From NCBI RefSeq assembly GCF_036017915.1, contig NZ_CP107929.1, forward strand, positions 5,832,001-5,896,000: 64,000 bases of DNA. The letters run 5' to 3'. The notes beneath the pieces are model-generated. The model saw nothing but the letters and a program-made list of their open reading frames with translations, made no database searches and was not told where the DNA came from. The number at the start of each line of letters is the position of its first letter. Within the stretch, counting starts at the first letter, position 1. Both the position numbers and the translations under genes were made by a program. Positions 16,864 through 26,034 of this stretch are shown here, in pieces. This DNA comes from Micromonospora sp. NBC_00421. GTDB taxonomy: Bacteria > Actinomycetota > Actinomycetes > Mycobacteriales > Micromonosporaceae.

Positions 16864-17663
16864 GTCTCCTCCTGGATGGTGCCCCGCCGGGCCTGCCCCG
16901 ACCCCGATCGGACGCCGTCGGCCGGCTGCCGGTTCCCGGGTGTGACGTCGGAAACGTCCCGACCCGTCCGGAGGGAGTCGCCGGGTGCGGACACCCCTGC
17001 CGGACCGGTACCGGCAGGGCGGGACGTCGGCCCGTCGCCGCCGGTGCGCAGGTGCCCGAGCACCAGGGCCAGCCGGGCCCGGCCCCGGGCGCAGCGACTC
17101 TTCACCGTGCCCTCGGCCACGCCGAGGATCCGGGCGACCTCGGCCACCGGGTAGCCCTGCACGTCGACCAGGATCAGCGCGGCCCGTTGCTCGACCGGCA
17201 GCCCGGCCAGCGCCTGGCGTACCACCAGGGCGGTGTCGTGGTCGGTGGTCGGGGCGGCCGGTTCGACGCCACCGGTCCGACCGGGCTCGTCGGTGCGGTT
17301 GCCGTCAGGCAGCGGGACGGTGGGGTGCGCCTGCCGGCGGCGGATCCGGTCCAGGCAGGCGTTGACCACGATCCGGTGCAGCCAGGTGGTGACGGCGGAA
17401 TCTCCCCGGAACCGGCCGGCGGCGCGGTGGGCGGAGAGCAGCGCGTCCTGGAGGGCGTCCGCCGCCTCCTCCCGGTCGCCCACGGTCCGCAGGGCCACCG
17501 CCCAGAGCCGGTCGCGGTGCCTGTGGAACAGTTCGGTGAAGGCGTCCCGGTCACCGGCCACGTGGGCACGGAGCAGGTCCAGGTCGCTGGTGTCGGCGTG
17601 CGGCACCACGACCGCCGACCCGCCGTGCGGCGGGTCGGCCGGGTGCCCGCCGCGACCGACCAT
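16860..17663 (-). CDS. sigM: ECF RNA polymerase sigma factor SigM
   Basis: A 267-residue extracytoplasmic-function sigma factor. Region 2 runs from AFTELFHRHRDRLWAVALR through EEAADALQDALLSAHRAA to the -10 recognising VTTWLHRIVVNACLDRIRRR. Region 4 is ALAGLPVEQRAALILVDVQG with the helix-turn-helix AEVARILGVAEGTVKSRCARG. The C-terminal 65 residues are an extra Gly/Pro/Thr-rich tail. The start was set at the ATG 17663, 43 bases after the pseudokinase stop. The surrounding order murJ-pseudokinase-sigma-anti-sigma-trxB matches the mycobacterial sigM locus, hence the gene name. Confidence 0.88.
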   Translation of the reverse strand: MVGRGGHPADPPHGGSAVVVPHADTSDLDLLRAHVAGDRDAFTELFHRHRDRLWAVALRTVGDREEAADALQDALLSAHRAAGRFRGDSAVTTWLHRIVVNACLDRIRRRQAHPTVPLPDGNRTDEPGRTGGVEPAAPTTDHDTALVVRQALAGLPVEQRAALILVDVQGYPVAEVARILGVAEGTVKSRCARGRARLALVLGHLRTGGDGPTSRPAGTGPAGVSAPGDSLRTGRDVSDVTPGNRQPADGVRSGSGQARRGTIQEET

Positions 17664-17706
17664 CACCACGTCCGGCAGGGGCGGTGACGGGGTCGCGGCC
17701 GGCGGA

Positions 17707-19302
17707 TCACGATCCCTGGACCGAGATCTCCTGGACGCCCAGCTTGAAGCCCCGCTCGGTGGAGGGCAGCTCGGTGATCCAGAAAAGCAGGTACTGGTAT
17801 TTCTGCTCGGGGTCGAAGCCGTCGAAGGCCATCTTGGTGCCGTCGTGCTGCTCGAACGGCTGGCCGATCCGCGTCTTGAAGCCCTTGACCAGGTCCTTGT
17901 CGCCCTGCGAGCTGGACGGGAAGTCACCGGTGCCGGTGAACAACGCGGCAGAGACACCGGAATCCGACAGGGTGGCGGTGAGTGACTTGACCGTGTGCTG
18001 GGCACCGAGGTCGATCCAGACCCCCATGCCCTTCTTGTAGTTGCTGAAGTTGGCCGAGTAGTAGGTGTCGGTCTCCCAACCCTTGTTCTCGTCGCCGTCC
18101 ATCATCTTCTCGGCGTCACCCAGCTCGTTGCGCTGCCGACTGTCCGGGTCGATGATCCGGATGTCCTGGATGGCCAGCTTGCGTACGACGGGGGCCGGGG
18201 TGGCGTCGCCGGCCGGGGCGCTGGTGGAGGGACGGGCCACCGGCTCGGTCTCCGGGCTGTCGTCGCGGCCCAGGGTGGCGATGCCGATGAGCAGGCCGAC
18301 CAGGGCGACCGCCAGCAGACCGGCGATGCCGATCGCGACCTTCCGGCCGCCCGCGGCGGCGAGCGGCGAGCGGTCCTCCACCCCGTCCGCGGTGAACCGG
18401 ATGGTGCCGGTCTGGTCGAGGAAGTGGTCCTCGGCGGGGATGTCGAGCCGGCTCAGCTCGGCGGAGAGCACGTCCGACGACGGCGGGGCGATCTCGGCGT
18501 CGAGCAGGTCCATGGTCAGGTCGTCGAGGTACGCCGGCACACCGGCCCGGACCTGCCGGGGGGCGGCGATTGCTCCGCTGGCGTCGCGGACGGCGTCCGG
18601 GATGCCAGCCCGGCCGTGGCCGGCGGTCGCGCCGCGTAGCGGGGCCTCGGCGTGCGGCCAGTGCCCGGTGAGGGCGAAGTAGAGGATGCCGCCCACCGCG
18701 CGGATGTCGGCTTCCTGGCTGTCCTCGCCGTCGGTGCGGGCGTCGGCCAGCACCACCCGGCCGTCGTCGCTGATCATCACGGTGCCCGGGTGCACGTTGC
18801 CGTGGACCATCCCGGTGGCGTGCACGGCGGCGATGGCGCTGGCGACGGCGTTGCCGATGGCGGTGGCGCGGGCCGGGTCCAACGGCCCGTCGGCGACCAG
18901 TTCACGCAGTGATCTGCCGTCGACCCACTCCCGGACGACGTACGCCCGGACGTCCTCGTCGATGGCGTCGTAGACGCCGACCAGGTTGGGGTGGATGACC
19001 CGGCTGGCGGCCACCGCCGCCTGGAGCATCTCGGTGGCGGACTCACCACCCGGGTAGCGGAGCACGACCGCCACGGGTCGGCGCAGGATGACGTCGACCC
19101 CCCGCCAGACCAGGCGCCCGGCACTGTCGTTGTTGATGTGCTCGACCAGCTCGTACCGCTCGGCGAGGATCTCACCGGCTGTGGGAGCACCGAAGGTCAT
19201 GATGGGAGGAGCAGTTTCCTCCGCCTCCTGACCCTCGCCGACCTGGGTCACCCGTCCTCCCTCGGTGATCGTGTCGATCGATGGACCCGCGCTGCTGGGC
19301 AT
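17707..19302 (-). CDS. Membrane pseudokinase (MviN C-terminal-like)
   Basis: A 531-residue protein with a Ser/Thr-kinase-like fold (about residues 45-285), a transmembrane helix (about 325-348, VAIGIAGLLAVALVGLLIGI) and an extracellular domain resembling a discoidin/sugar-binding fold. Catalytic residues are lost: the HRD motif reads HGN (MVHGNVHPGTVMI), the DFG region reads LADA, and the VAIK lysine is replaced (VAVVLRYP). In Mycobacterium the equivalent domain is fused to the C-terminus of MurJ and, when phosphorylated, binds the FHA protein FhaA. Here it is a separate gene between murJ and sigM, so it may control MurJ as a separate subunit. Confidence 0.85.
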   Translation of the reverse strand: MPSSAGPSIDTITEGGRVTQVGEGQEAEETAPPIMTFGAPTAGEILAERYELVEHINNDSAGRLVWRGVDVILRRPVAVVLRYPGGESATEMLQAAVAASRVIHPNLVGVYDAIDEDVRAYVVREWVDGRSLRELVADGPLDPARATAIGNAVASAIAAVHATGMVHGNVHPGTVMISDDGRVVLADARTDGEDSQEADIRAVGGILYFALTGHWPHAEAPLRGATAGHGRAGIPDAVRDASGAIAAPRQVRAGVPAYLDDLTMDLLDAEIAPPSSDVLSAELSRLDIPAEDHFLDQTGTIRFTADGVEDRSPLAAAGGRKVAIGIAGLLAVALVGLLIGIATLGRDDSPETEPVARPSTSAPAGDATPAPVVRKLAIQDIRIIDPDSRQRNELGDAEKMMDGDENKGWETDTYYSANFSNYKKGMGVWIDLGAQHTVKSLTATLSDSGVSAALFTGTGDFPSSSQGDKDLVKGFKTRIGQPFEQHDGTKMAFDGFDPEQKYQYLLFWITELPSTERGFKLGVQEISVQGS

Positions 19303-19625
19303 GTGGCTTCCCGCTCCGCCGTCGATGGAACCGACCGGCGGCGTCGACGCGAGGCGTCGGCCACCTACCGTGTCCGTCGACAGCGACCTTACCCGGACCG
19401 CCCGTCATCCCGACATGTCATCTTCCCGCCGCGCGCGACGAGCTGTCGTATATGGCGGATTACGTCCGTTTACGGTCACTCTCGTCCGCGTTGCCGGCAC
19501 ATGTACTGGCCAATCTAGACGCCTGTCGCAAGTCGCCGACCTCCGGGCCGACCCGCCCGTGACAACCCGGTGGCGGTCGGTCAGGTTCCCCCCGAACGGC
19601 CGCACATGCTCAACCGTACGGCTGG

Positions 19626-19677
19626 TTATCCACAGGCCCTTACGGTGGCTGACCCGGGGATCACCAAGTTATCCACA
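19626..19677. promoter_or_regulatory. Pair of perfect DnaA boxes
   Basis: TTATCCACA occurs at 19626-19634 and 19669-19677 in the same orientation, 43 bases apart, in the 449-base gap between the murJ stop and the pseudokinase start. The gap shows no gene and should also hold the promoter of the pseudokinase gene. Confidence 0.7.
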
Positions 19678-19751
19678 GGCGTGTCCCCAGGCTGGTGATC
19701 CTCGTTCACCCTGCGTGTCCTCTGCCCGGCGTCGCGCCCGCGGCCAGCGGA

Positions 19752-21503
19752 TCAGCGGCCGAGTCGTCGGCGGACCATCCCGACCACCTCGGTGATCTCG
19801 CCGATCCGCAGCACCATGGCCAGGCCGAGGTACGTCCCGCCGATCACCGCGCCGCCGAGGACCAGCCGCAGCGCCGCCGCCGTCCAACTCAGGTTGCCCG
19901 GATCGCCGGGGAGCAGGTTGACCACCAGCAGGCCGACCAGCGCCGCGCCCAGCGCCGCCACCACCACCTTGCCCATGGTCCGCATGATCCGGCCCAGCCC
20001 GATCCGGCCCACCCGGGGCCGGAGCAGCATCGCCGAGATCACCGCCGCCGCCACGTACGAGACGGCGTTGCCGAGCATCATGCCCGCCGCCGCGAAGGTG
20101 GCCGAGAAAGCGACGAAGACCCCGATCTGGACCGCCACCCGCAGGATCACCACCGGGATGTTGACCAGGGCCGGGGTCCGGGTGTCCGGCAGCGCGTAGA
20201 AGGCGAAGGTGAACAGCTGGCTGATCGCGAACGGCACCAGCCCCAGCGCGGCGACCAGCAGCACCAGCGAGGTGGCCAGCGCGTTGTCGCCGGTGAACGC
20301 GCCGTACTGGAAGACCACCACCGAGATCGGGCCGGCCAGCACCGCGTAGCAGACCGCGATCGGGGCGAGCACCGCCGTCACCATCCGGGTGCCCCGGGAC
20401 AGGTCGGCGGTCACGTCGGCGAACCGGCCCTCGGCGGCGGCGGCGCTCATCCGGGGCATCAGCGCCGTGATGATCGAGACGGCGATGATGCCGTGCGCCA
20501 TCATCAGCAGCAGGAAGACGTTGTTGTAGATCAGCAGGCCGGCATTGTTCTCGTCACCACCGGCGGCCCTGGTGAGCAGGTTGACCACCACGAAGAGACC
20601 GAGCTGGTTGACCGCGACGTAGCAGAACATCCAGCCGCCGAGCCGGGCCAGCTCGCGCAGCCCCAGCTCCCGGAAGTCGAACCGCAGCTTCCACCGGAAA
20701 CCCACCTTGCGCAGCGCCGGCAGCAGCCCGGCGGCCTGCACCGCCACGCCGAGCAGGGTGCCCCCGCCGACCAGCAGGATCCGGTCCCAACCGATGCCCT
20801 CCGGACCCAGCGCCTTCGCGCCGTACACCGCGATGTAGAGGCCGAAGGTGCCGATGACGACCAGGTTGTTGAGGATCGGCGCCCACATCGGGGCGGCGAA
20901 GTGACCCCGGGTGTTCAGCACCGCGGCGATCAACGCGCTGACGCCGGTGAAGAACAACATCGGCAGCATCAGGTAGGACAGGTTGGTGACCAGGCCGGTG
21001 TAGGCCGCGTTCTTGCCGCCGGCGTAGAGCGTGGTCAGGGTCGAGGCCAGCAGCAGGGCGAGGACCACGGTGACCGCGAGGGCCAGCACCGCGAGGGTCA
21101 ACAGCCGCTGGGCGTACGCCTCGCCCCGGTCCGGGTCGGCCTTGCGCCGGCGGACCAGCACCGGGATCAGCACGCTGGTCAGCACGCCGCCGAGCAGGAA
21201 CTCGTACACCTGGTTGGGCAGGAACTGGGCGGTGGTGAACGCGTCGCCGACCGCGCTGCCCAGCGCGGCGCCGATCATCAGGTTGCGGACGAAGCCGGTA
21301 CCCCGGCTGACCAGGCTGCCCACCGCCATCACCGCGCTGTTCGCCGCGGCGCTGGTCTCGGCGACCACCTCCTGCGGCGGCGCGGTCGCCTCCACCCCCG
21401 GCTGGTTCAGCGGATCGGCGGAGATGAACGTCGCCCCGTCGTACGGCCGGAGACCGTCGTCACCCTGCGCGGCGTTCGCGCTGCGGTAGAGCCCGCCGCT
21501 CAT
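19752..21503 (-). CDS. murJ: Lipid II flippase MurJ
   Basis: MurJ (MviN) moves the peptidoglycan precursor lipid II across the cytoplasmic membrane. The 583-residue protein is highly hydrophobic, with about 14 membrane spans. It carries early family motifs GSLVSRGTGFVRNLMIGAALG and AFTTAQFLPNQVYEFLLGGVLTS, and later GDNALATSLVLLVAALGLVPFAIS. The start ATG 21503 is preceded by GGGAGGCTGGAG. Upstream in-frame codons (to 21692) would run into cca. The cytoplasmic N-terminus of about 60 residues precedes the first helix. Unlike mycobacterial MurJ it lacks the fused pseudokinase, which is the next gene. Confidence 0.94.
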   Translation of the reverse strand: MSGGLYRSANAAQGDDGLRPYDGATFISADPLNQPGVEATAPPQEVVAETSAAANSAVMAVGSLVSRGTGFVRNLMIGAALGSAVGDAFTTAQFLPNQVYEFLLGGVLTSVLIPVLVRRRKADPDRGEAYAQRLLTLAVLALAVTVVLALLLASTLTTLYAGGKNAAYTGLVTNLSYLMLPMLFFTGVSALIAAVLNTRGHFAAPMWAPILNNLVVIGTFGLYIAVYGAKALGPEGIGWDRILLVGGGTLLGVAVQAAGLLPALRKVGFRWKLRFDFRELGLRELARLGGWMFCYVAVNQLGLFVVVNLLTRAAGGDENNAGLLIYNNVFLLLMMAHGIIAVSIITALMPRMSAAAAEGRFADVTADLSRGTRMVTAVLAPIAVCYAVLAGPISVVVFQYGAFTGDNALATSLVLLVAALGLVPFAISQLFTFAFYALPDTRTPALVNIPVVILRVAVQIGVFVAFSATFAAAGMMLGNAVSYVAAAVISAMLLRPRVGRIGLGRIMRTMGKVVVAALGAALVGLLVVNLLPGDPGNLSWTAAALRLVLGGAVIGGTYLGLAMVLRIGEITEVVGMVRRRLGR

Positions 21504-21615
21504 CTCCAGCCTCCCGGGAATTACGTCGGAGCCGGAACCGGTCCGCACGTCCATGACCATAGTCAACCCGGACCGGACACCCGCGCCCGGCGGATCGGTC
21601 CCCGTCCCCGCCCGA

Positions 21616-21621
21616 TAGGCT
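21616..21621 (+). promoter_or_regulatory. -10 element of likely leaderless cca promoter
   Basis: TAGGCT is nine bases before the cca ATG, and no Shine-Dalgarno is present, suggesting a leaderless transcript. Confidence 0.5.
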
Positions 21622-21630
21622 GGCGATCCC

Positions 21631-23088
21631 ATGTCCGAAGCCTCCGCACCCCAGGCCGCCGAGCGCCGTGAGTTGACCGCCGCGCAGCGCAACGCCGTCG
21701 CCGAACTGCTCCGCGTCTCCCCGGTCGCCGACGAGCTGGGCCGCCGGTTCGCCCGCGCCGGTCACGAGCTGCACCTGGTGGGTGGGTCGGTGCGCGACGC
21801 CCTGCTCGGTCGGCTCGGCGACGACCTGGACTTCTGCACCGACGCCCACCCCGACCAGACGCTGGGGATCATCAAGGGCTGGGCCGAGGCGATCTGGGAG
21901 ACCGGTCGGGAGTTCGGCACCATCGGCTGCCAGCGCGACGGCCTCCGGCTGGAGGTCACCACCTTCCGCGCCGAGGCGTACGACCAGGTCAGCCGCAACC
22001 CGGTCGTCGAGTACGGCACCAACCTCACCGACGACCTGAAGCGGCGTGACTTCACCGTCAACGCGATGGCGGTCAGCCTCCCCGAGCACCGGTTCACCGA
22101 CCCGTACGGCGGGCTGGACGACCTGGCCGCCAGGATCATCCGTACCCCTGGCACACCGGCCGAGTCGTTCGGCGACGACCCGCTGCGGATGCTGCGGGCC
22201 GCCCGGTTCGCCGCCCAGCTCTGCTTCGCCGTCCACCCCGACGTGCGTACCGCGATGACCGCGATGTCCGCCGACCTGGACCGGATCACCGCCGAGCGGA
22301 TCCGCGACGAGTTCACCAAGCTGCTCTGCGGCGTCGACCCGATCACCGGGCTGCGGCTGCTCGTCGACACCGGGCTGGCCGACCGGTTCCTGCCCGAGCT
22401 GACCGGTCTCAAGCTGACCATCGACGAGCACGCCCAGCACAAGGACGTCTACGAGCACACGTTGACCGTGGTCAGCAACGCGGTGTCGTACGAGACGGAC
22501 GGCTGTGACTTCGTGCTCCGGATGGCCGCGCTCATGCACGACGTGGGCAAGCCGGCCACCAAGGCGGTCGGGTCGGACGGCCGGGTCAGCTTCCACCACC
22601 ACGAGGTGGTCGGCGCCCGGTTGACCAAGGCCCGGATGAAGGCCCTGCGCTACCCGAAGGACGTCACCGCCCAGGTCACCAAGCTGGTCGGCCTGCACCT
22701 GCGGTTCTACGGCTACGGCCGGGGCGAGTGGACCGACTCGGCCGTCCGCCGGTATGTCACCGACGCCGGTGACCTGGTGACCCGGCTGCACAAGCTGACC
22801 CGCTCGGACTGCACCACCCGTAACCGGCGCAAGGCCGCCCAGCTCGCCGCCGACTACGACGCGCTGGAGGAGCGGATCACCCGGATCGCCGCCGAGGAGG
22901 ACCTGGCCCGGGTCCGGCCCGACCTGGACGGCAACGCGATCATGGAGCTGCTCGGCGTACCGCCGGGTCCGCTTGTCGGCCGGGCCTGGCAGCACCTCAA
23001 GGAGCTGCGCCTGGAACGCGGCCCGCTCGACCGCGACGAGGCCGAGGCGGAACTGCTCCGCTGGGCCCACGACCAGGGCCTGCGCTGA
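21631..23088 (+). CDS. cca: CCA tRNA nucleotidyltransferase
   Basis: This enzyme adds or repairs the CCA end of tRNAs using CTP and ATP. The 485-residue protein has the class II nucleotidyltransferase signature LHLVGGSVRDALLG and DDLDFCTDA (metal-binding DxD) near residues 50-70. It also has RRDFTVNAMAVSL and the RNA/nucleotide motif ADRITAERIRDEF-like (LDRITAERIRDE). An HD domain follows around residue 295 (MAALMHDVGKPATK, with FHHHEVVGA), giving the actinobacterial PcnA architecture with a possible phosphohydrolase activity. It is transcribed away from murJ and faces the flotillin gene across a terminator. Confidence 0.95.
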   Translation: MSEASAPQAAERRELTAAQRNAVAELLRVSPVADELGRRFARAGHELHLVGGSVRDALLGRLGDDLDFCTDAHPDQTLGIIKGWAEAIWETGREFGTIGCQRDGLRLEVTTFRAEAYDQVSRNPVVEYGTNLTDDLKRRDFTVNAMAVSLPEHRFTDPYGGLDDLAARIIRTPGTPAESFGDDPLRMLRAARFAAQLCFAVHPDVRTAMTAMSADLDRITAERIRDEFTKLLCGVDPITGLRLLVDTGLADRFLPELTGLKLTIDEHAQHKDVYEHTLTVVSNAVSYETDGCDFVLRMAALMHDVGKPATKAVGSDGRVSFHHHEVVGARLTKARMKALRYPKDVTAQVTKLVGLHLRFYGYGRGEWTDSAVRRYVTDAGDLVTRLHKLTRSDCTTRNRRKAAQLAADYDALEERITRIAAEEDLARVRPDLDGNAIMELLGVPPGPLVGRAWQHLKELRLERGPLDRDEAEAELLRWAHDQGLR

Positions 23089-23099
23089 CGTACGCGAAA

Positions 23100-23128
23100 G
23101 GGGCCGCCCGGAATCCGGACGGCCCCTT
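23100..23128. terminator. Bidirectional terminator between cca and flotillin
   Basis: GGGGCCGCCCGG and CCGGACGGCCCC form a 12-bp stem with one mismatch and a three-base AAT loop. AAA precedes it and TT follows, so it can act for both convergent genes. Confidence 0.8.
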
Positions 23129-23137
23129 CGGCGTGGG

Positions 23138-24658
23138 TCAGCGGGTCTCGACCGCGCTGCCGTCGACCGGCGGCCTGCCGTTGGCCGGGGACCCGGTCGA
23201 CGCCGAGCCCAGTTTGGCGAGCAGGGCCGGCAGGTCGATGCCGGTGAGGTCGGAGCCGAGCTGGAGGCCCTGGGCCACGTTCCCGGCGACCGACTTGGTA
23301 AGCGAGGACGCCCCGTCGGTGGAGATCACCGTCAGCTTGTCGATAGCGCCGATCGGGGCGCTGGCCGCCTCGACCACCTGCGGCAGCACCCGGACCAGCA
23401 GGTCCAGCACGGCCGCCTCGCCGTACGCGGCGAACGCCTCGGCCTTGCGGGCCATCGCGTCGGCCTCGGCCTGGCCCCGGGCCAGGATGGCGGTGGCCTC
23501 GGCCTGACCCTCCCGCTCGACCGCCTCGGCGATCGCGGACCGTCGACGCTGCTCGGCCTCGCCCTCCTTGGCACCCTCGATCGCGTTCGCCTCGGCCAGC
23601 GCCGCCCGGCGGGCCCGCTCACCCTCACCGGTGAGCCGGGCCTGCTCGGCGGAGGCCTGGGCGGCGGCGATGGTGGCCTGCCGCTGCGCGTCCGCGCTCA
23701 GCACCGCCGCGTTGCGGGACGCCTCGGCCTCCTGCTCCACCTTGTACCGGGCCGCGTCGGCCGGCTTGCGGACCTCGGTGTCGAGCTGACGCTGCTTGAG
23801 CTCGGCGTTACGCTCGGCCACCTTCTGCTGCTCGGAGAGGATCGCCTGGTCCCGCTCGGCCTGGGCGAGCGGCCCGGCCGCCGCCGACTTCGCCTTCGCC
23901 GCGTCGATCTCGGCCTGGATGCCCGCCTGCTTCAGCGACAGGTTCCGGTTCGCCTCGGCGATCGCCTCCTCGGCCAGCAGCCGCTCCTGCTCGGCCTGCT
24001 GCCGGGCGCGGGCCTCGGCGATGGCCGCGTCCTTGAGCACCCGGGCCGCCTCCGGCCGACCCAGGTCCTGCAGGTACGACCCCTCGGCGAGGATGTCCTG
24101 GAGCTGGAAGGTGTCGAGCACCAGCCCCTGGTTGGTCATCGAGTGCTCGGCCTCCTCGGCGACCGCGTTGGCGAACGCGGCCCGGTCCCGGATGACCTCC
24201 TCGACGGTGAGCCTGCCGACGATCGAGCGCAGCGCGCCGGCCAGCACCTCCCGGGTGAAGTTGTCGATCTCGTCCTGCTGGTGCAGGAACCGCTGGGCGG
24301 CGGCGCGGATCGCGTCCTCGGTGCCGCCGACCTTGACGATGGCGACGCCGTGCAGGTCGGCCCGGATGCCCTGCTTGCTGACCGCGCCCCGGATGCCGAC
24401 GTCGATGCGGCGGCTGGACAGGTCGAGCGACTGGAGCTTCTGCACCACCGGCAGCACGAAGACCGACGCGCCGAGGACGACCTTCTGGCCGGAGTTGTCG
24501 GTGGACCGACCGCCGTCGGCGGTCTGCGTGGTCCGGCCCTTGCGGCCGGTGACGATGAACGCCTCGTTCGGGCCGGCCACCTTGATCCGGGAGAGCACGA
24601 ACATCACGAGGACGAGGGCGAGGACGACCGCGCCGCCGATGGCGATGAGGAGAGGCAT
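23138..24658 (-). CDS. Flotillin family protein
   Basis: A 506-residue membrane-scaffold protein of the flotillin/SPFH family. One N-terminal transmembrane segment (residues 3-23, LLIAIGGAVVLALVLVMFVLS) anchors it. The SPFH/PHB domain runs to about residue 190 (AGPNEAFIVTGRKG, REVLAGALRSIVGRLTVEEV, GLVLDTFQLQDI). A long Ala/Glu/Arg-rich coiled coil with repeated EA motifs covers about 195-420. The C-terminal part contains LPQVVEAASAPIGAIDKLTVI. Flotillins organise membrane microdomains. The upstream neighbour is an NfeD-like gene, a classic pairing. Confidence 0.93.
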   Translation of the reverse strand: MPLLIAIGGAVVLALVLVMFVLSRIKVAGPNEAFIVTGRKGRTTQTADGGRSTDNSGQKVVLGASVFVLPVVQKLQSLDLSSRRIDVGIRGAVSKQGIRADLHGVAIVKVGGTEDAIRAAAQRFLHQQDEIDNFTREVLAGALRSIVGRLTVEEVIRDRAAFANAVAEEAEHSMTNQGLVLDTFQLQDILAEGSYLQDLGRPEAARVLKDAAIAEARARQQAEQERLLAEEAIAEANRNLSLKQAGIQAEIDAAKAKSAAAGPLAQAERDQAILSEQQKVAERNAELKQRQLDTEVRKPADAARYKVEQEAEASRNAAVLSADAQRQATIAAAQASAEQARLTGEGERARRAALAEANAIEGAKEGEAEQRRRSAIAEAVEREGQAEATAILARGQAEADAMARKAEAFAAYGEAAVLDLLVRVLPQVVEAASAPIGAIDKLTVISTDGASSLTKSVAGNVAQGLQLGSDLTGIDLPALLAKLGSASTGSPANGRPPVDGSAVETR

Positions 24659-24685
24659 GGTGGTTCCGTCTCTGCGAGAAGAGGG

Positions 24686-25225
24686 TCAGTAGGTCTCGAC
24701 GTGCACGCTGGTCTCGCTCAGCGTCTGCACCACGAAGATCTGCGCACCGAGCGGGATGGGCTCGTCGGCACGGGCGTTGAGTTTCACCGGCTGGCCGGCG
24801 ACGCGTACCCGCACCTCGCCGTAGCCGCCGGTCGGGATCGGGGTGACCACCAGGCCGAGCGCGCCGACCAGGTCGTCCCGGGTGGGGGTGGCGTCGGTGC
24901 GCATGTTGCGCGCCGCCCGGGTCAGTCGGCCCGCCAGCCACGCGGTGGGCACGGCGGCGAGCACGCCCCCGCCGACCGCCGCCGCGATCATCCCCGGGGT
25001 ACGCCCGCCGAGCAGTTCGTTGACGATGGCCGCGCCGAAGCCGAACGCGCCGAGGAAGCCGGCGACCGCCTCGACGGAGACCGGACCGTCGACGTCGGGA
25101 TGACCGAAATGGAGGATTTCGCCGCCGAGCAGGGCCAGCGCCAGCACGCCGACGCCCGCCCCACCGATGATCAGAAAGATGAGCGTCCCCGTGGCCACGA
25201 CCTGCACGGTAGCGACCCGACGCAA
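24686..25225 (-). CDS. NfeD-like membrane protein, flotillin partner
   Basis: A protein of up to 179 residues with two or three hydrophobic segments (about residues 13-35, 55-72 and 78-98) followed by a small beta-rich domain (about 115-178). That domain contains DDLVGALGLVVTPIPTGGYGEVRV and IPLGAQIFVVQTLSETSVHVE, typical of the NfeD/OB-like soluble part. NfeD genes are commonly paired with flotillin genes, as here, with a 27-base gap. The TTG at 25225 has GGGA upstream, but GTG codons at 25207 or 25198 are also possible starts, so the N-terminus is uncertain. Confidence 0.8.
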   Translation of the reverse strand: MRRVATVQVVATGTLIFLIIGGAGVGVLALALLGGEILHFGHPDVDGPVSVEAVAGFLGAFGFGAAIVNELLGGRTPGMIAAAVGGGVLAAVPTAWLAGRLTRAARNMRTDATPTRDDLVGALGLVVTPIPTGGYGEVRVRVAGQPVKLNARADEPIPLGAQIFVVQTLSETSVHVETY

Positions 25226-25439
25226 CGTCCCGCGTGATCATTTCGGGGTGACAGCGCCGTCCGTTCGGTCAGCGAAGTGATCGACGTCTCCGAACCCACC
25301 ACACCGGCGCAGGTGACGTATCCCGACGGCATGAACAGCGCGAAGGCCGTCTTCGACGGCAGACAGTGGAGCATCTCGTACGGGAGCTGAGGGCCGGGCG
25401 GTGGCCAGGTGGCCCGGTGGGGCGGGAAGAATGGCCGGC

Positions 25440-25919
25440 ATGCGTTGGACCGTGCTGGACTCGCCGATCGGGGACTTCTCCGTGGCCACCGACGGGACGG
25501 CGGTCTGTGGCACGCACTTCGGCCGGGTCACCTCGGCCGACGACGAGCCCGGCGACACGCTGGCTGGTCAGGCGGTCACGGAGCTGCGGGCGTACTTCGC
25601 CGGTGAGCTGACCGGGTTCTCCGTGCCGGTGGTGATGCCGCGCGGCTCCGAGTTCGAGCGTGCCGTGTGGCGTGAGATGACCCGCATCCCGTACGGGGAG
25701 ACACTCACCTACGGCGAGGTGGCCCGGCGGGTCGGCGACCCGGGCGCGGCGCGGGCGGTCGGGGTGGCCTGCAACCGCAACCCGGTCCCGGTGATCGTCC
25801 CCTGTCACCGGATCGTGGGCGCGGGCGGGAAGCTGGTCGGCTTCGGTGGCGGGCTGCCCCGCAAGGTCACGTTGCTGGAGTTGGAAGCAGGTGTCGCCCT
25901 GCGCCGCGCCTGGTCGTGA
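25440..25919 (+). CDS. ogt: Methylated-DNA--protein-cysteine methyltransferase
   Basis: This enzyme removes alkyl groups from O6-guanine in DNA by transfer to its own cysteine. The 159-residue protein starts MRWTVLDSPIGDFSV. The helix-turn-helix DNA-binding part is SEFERAVWREMTRIPYGETLTYGEVARR, and the active site IVPCHRIVG is near residue 126. The length matches Ogt-type proteins without an Ada regulatory domain. GGGAAG stands ten bases before the chosen ATG; another in-frame ATG at 25431 is close by. The 214-base gap upstream, shared with the divergent NfeD gene, shows no other feature. Confidence 0.95.
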   Translation: MRWTVLDSPIGDFSVATDGTAVCGTHFGRVTSADDEPGDTLAGQAVTELRAYFAGELTGFSVPVVMPRGSEFERAVWREMTRIPYGETLTYGEVARRVGDPGAARAVGVACNRNPVPVIVPCHRIVGAGGKLVGFGGGLPRKVTLLELEAGVALRRAWS

Positions 25920-26034
25920 CAACCAGCCGTCAGGCAGCCCGGAGCCGCGCTCGGGACACCGACGCCCGGGTCACTTCCGCCCGGGGCCGAGATCGCGCGG
26001 GACCCGGACAGCCCGAGGCCTATATCATGCTCGA

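Noticed and set aside
19695..21671. A 658-residue plus-strand frame opposite murJ
   Set aside because: Histidine/glutamine/arginine-rich translation without domains; the minus strand holds a clear MurJ.
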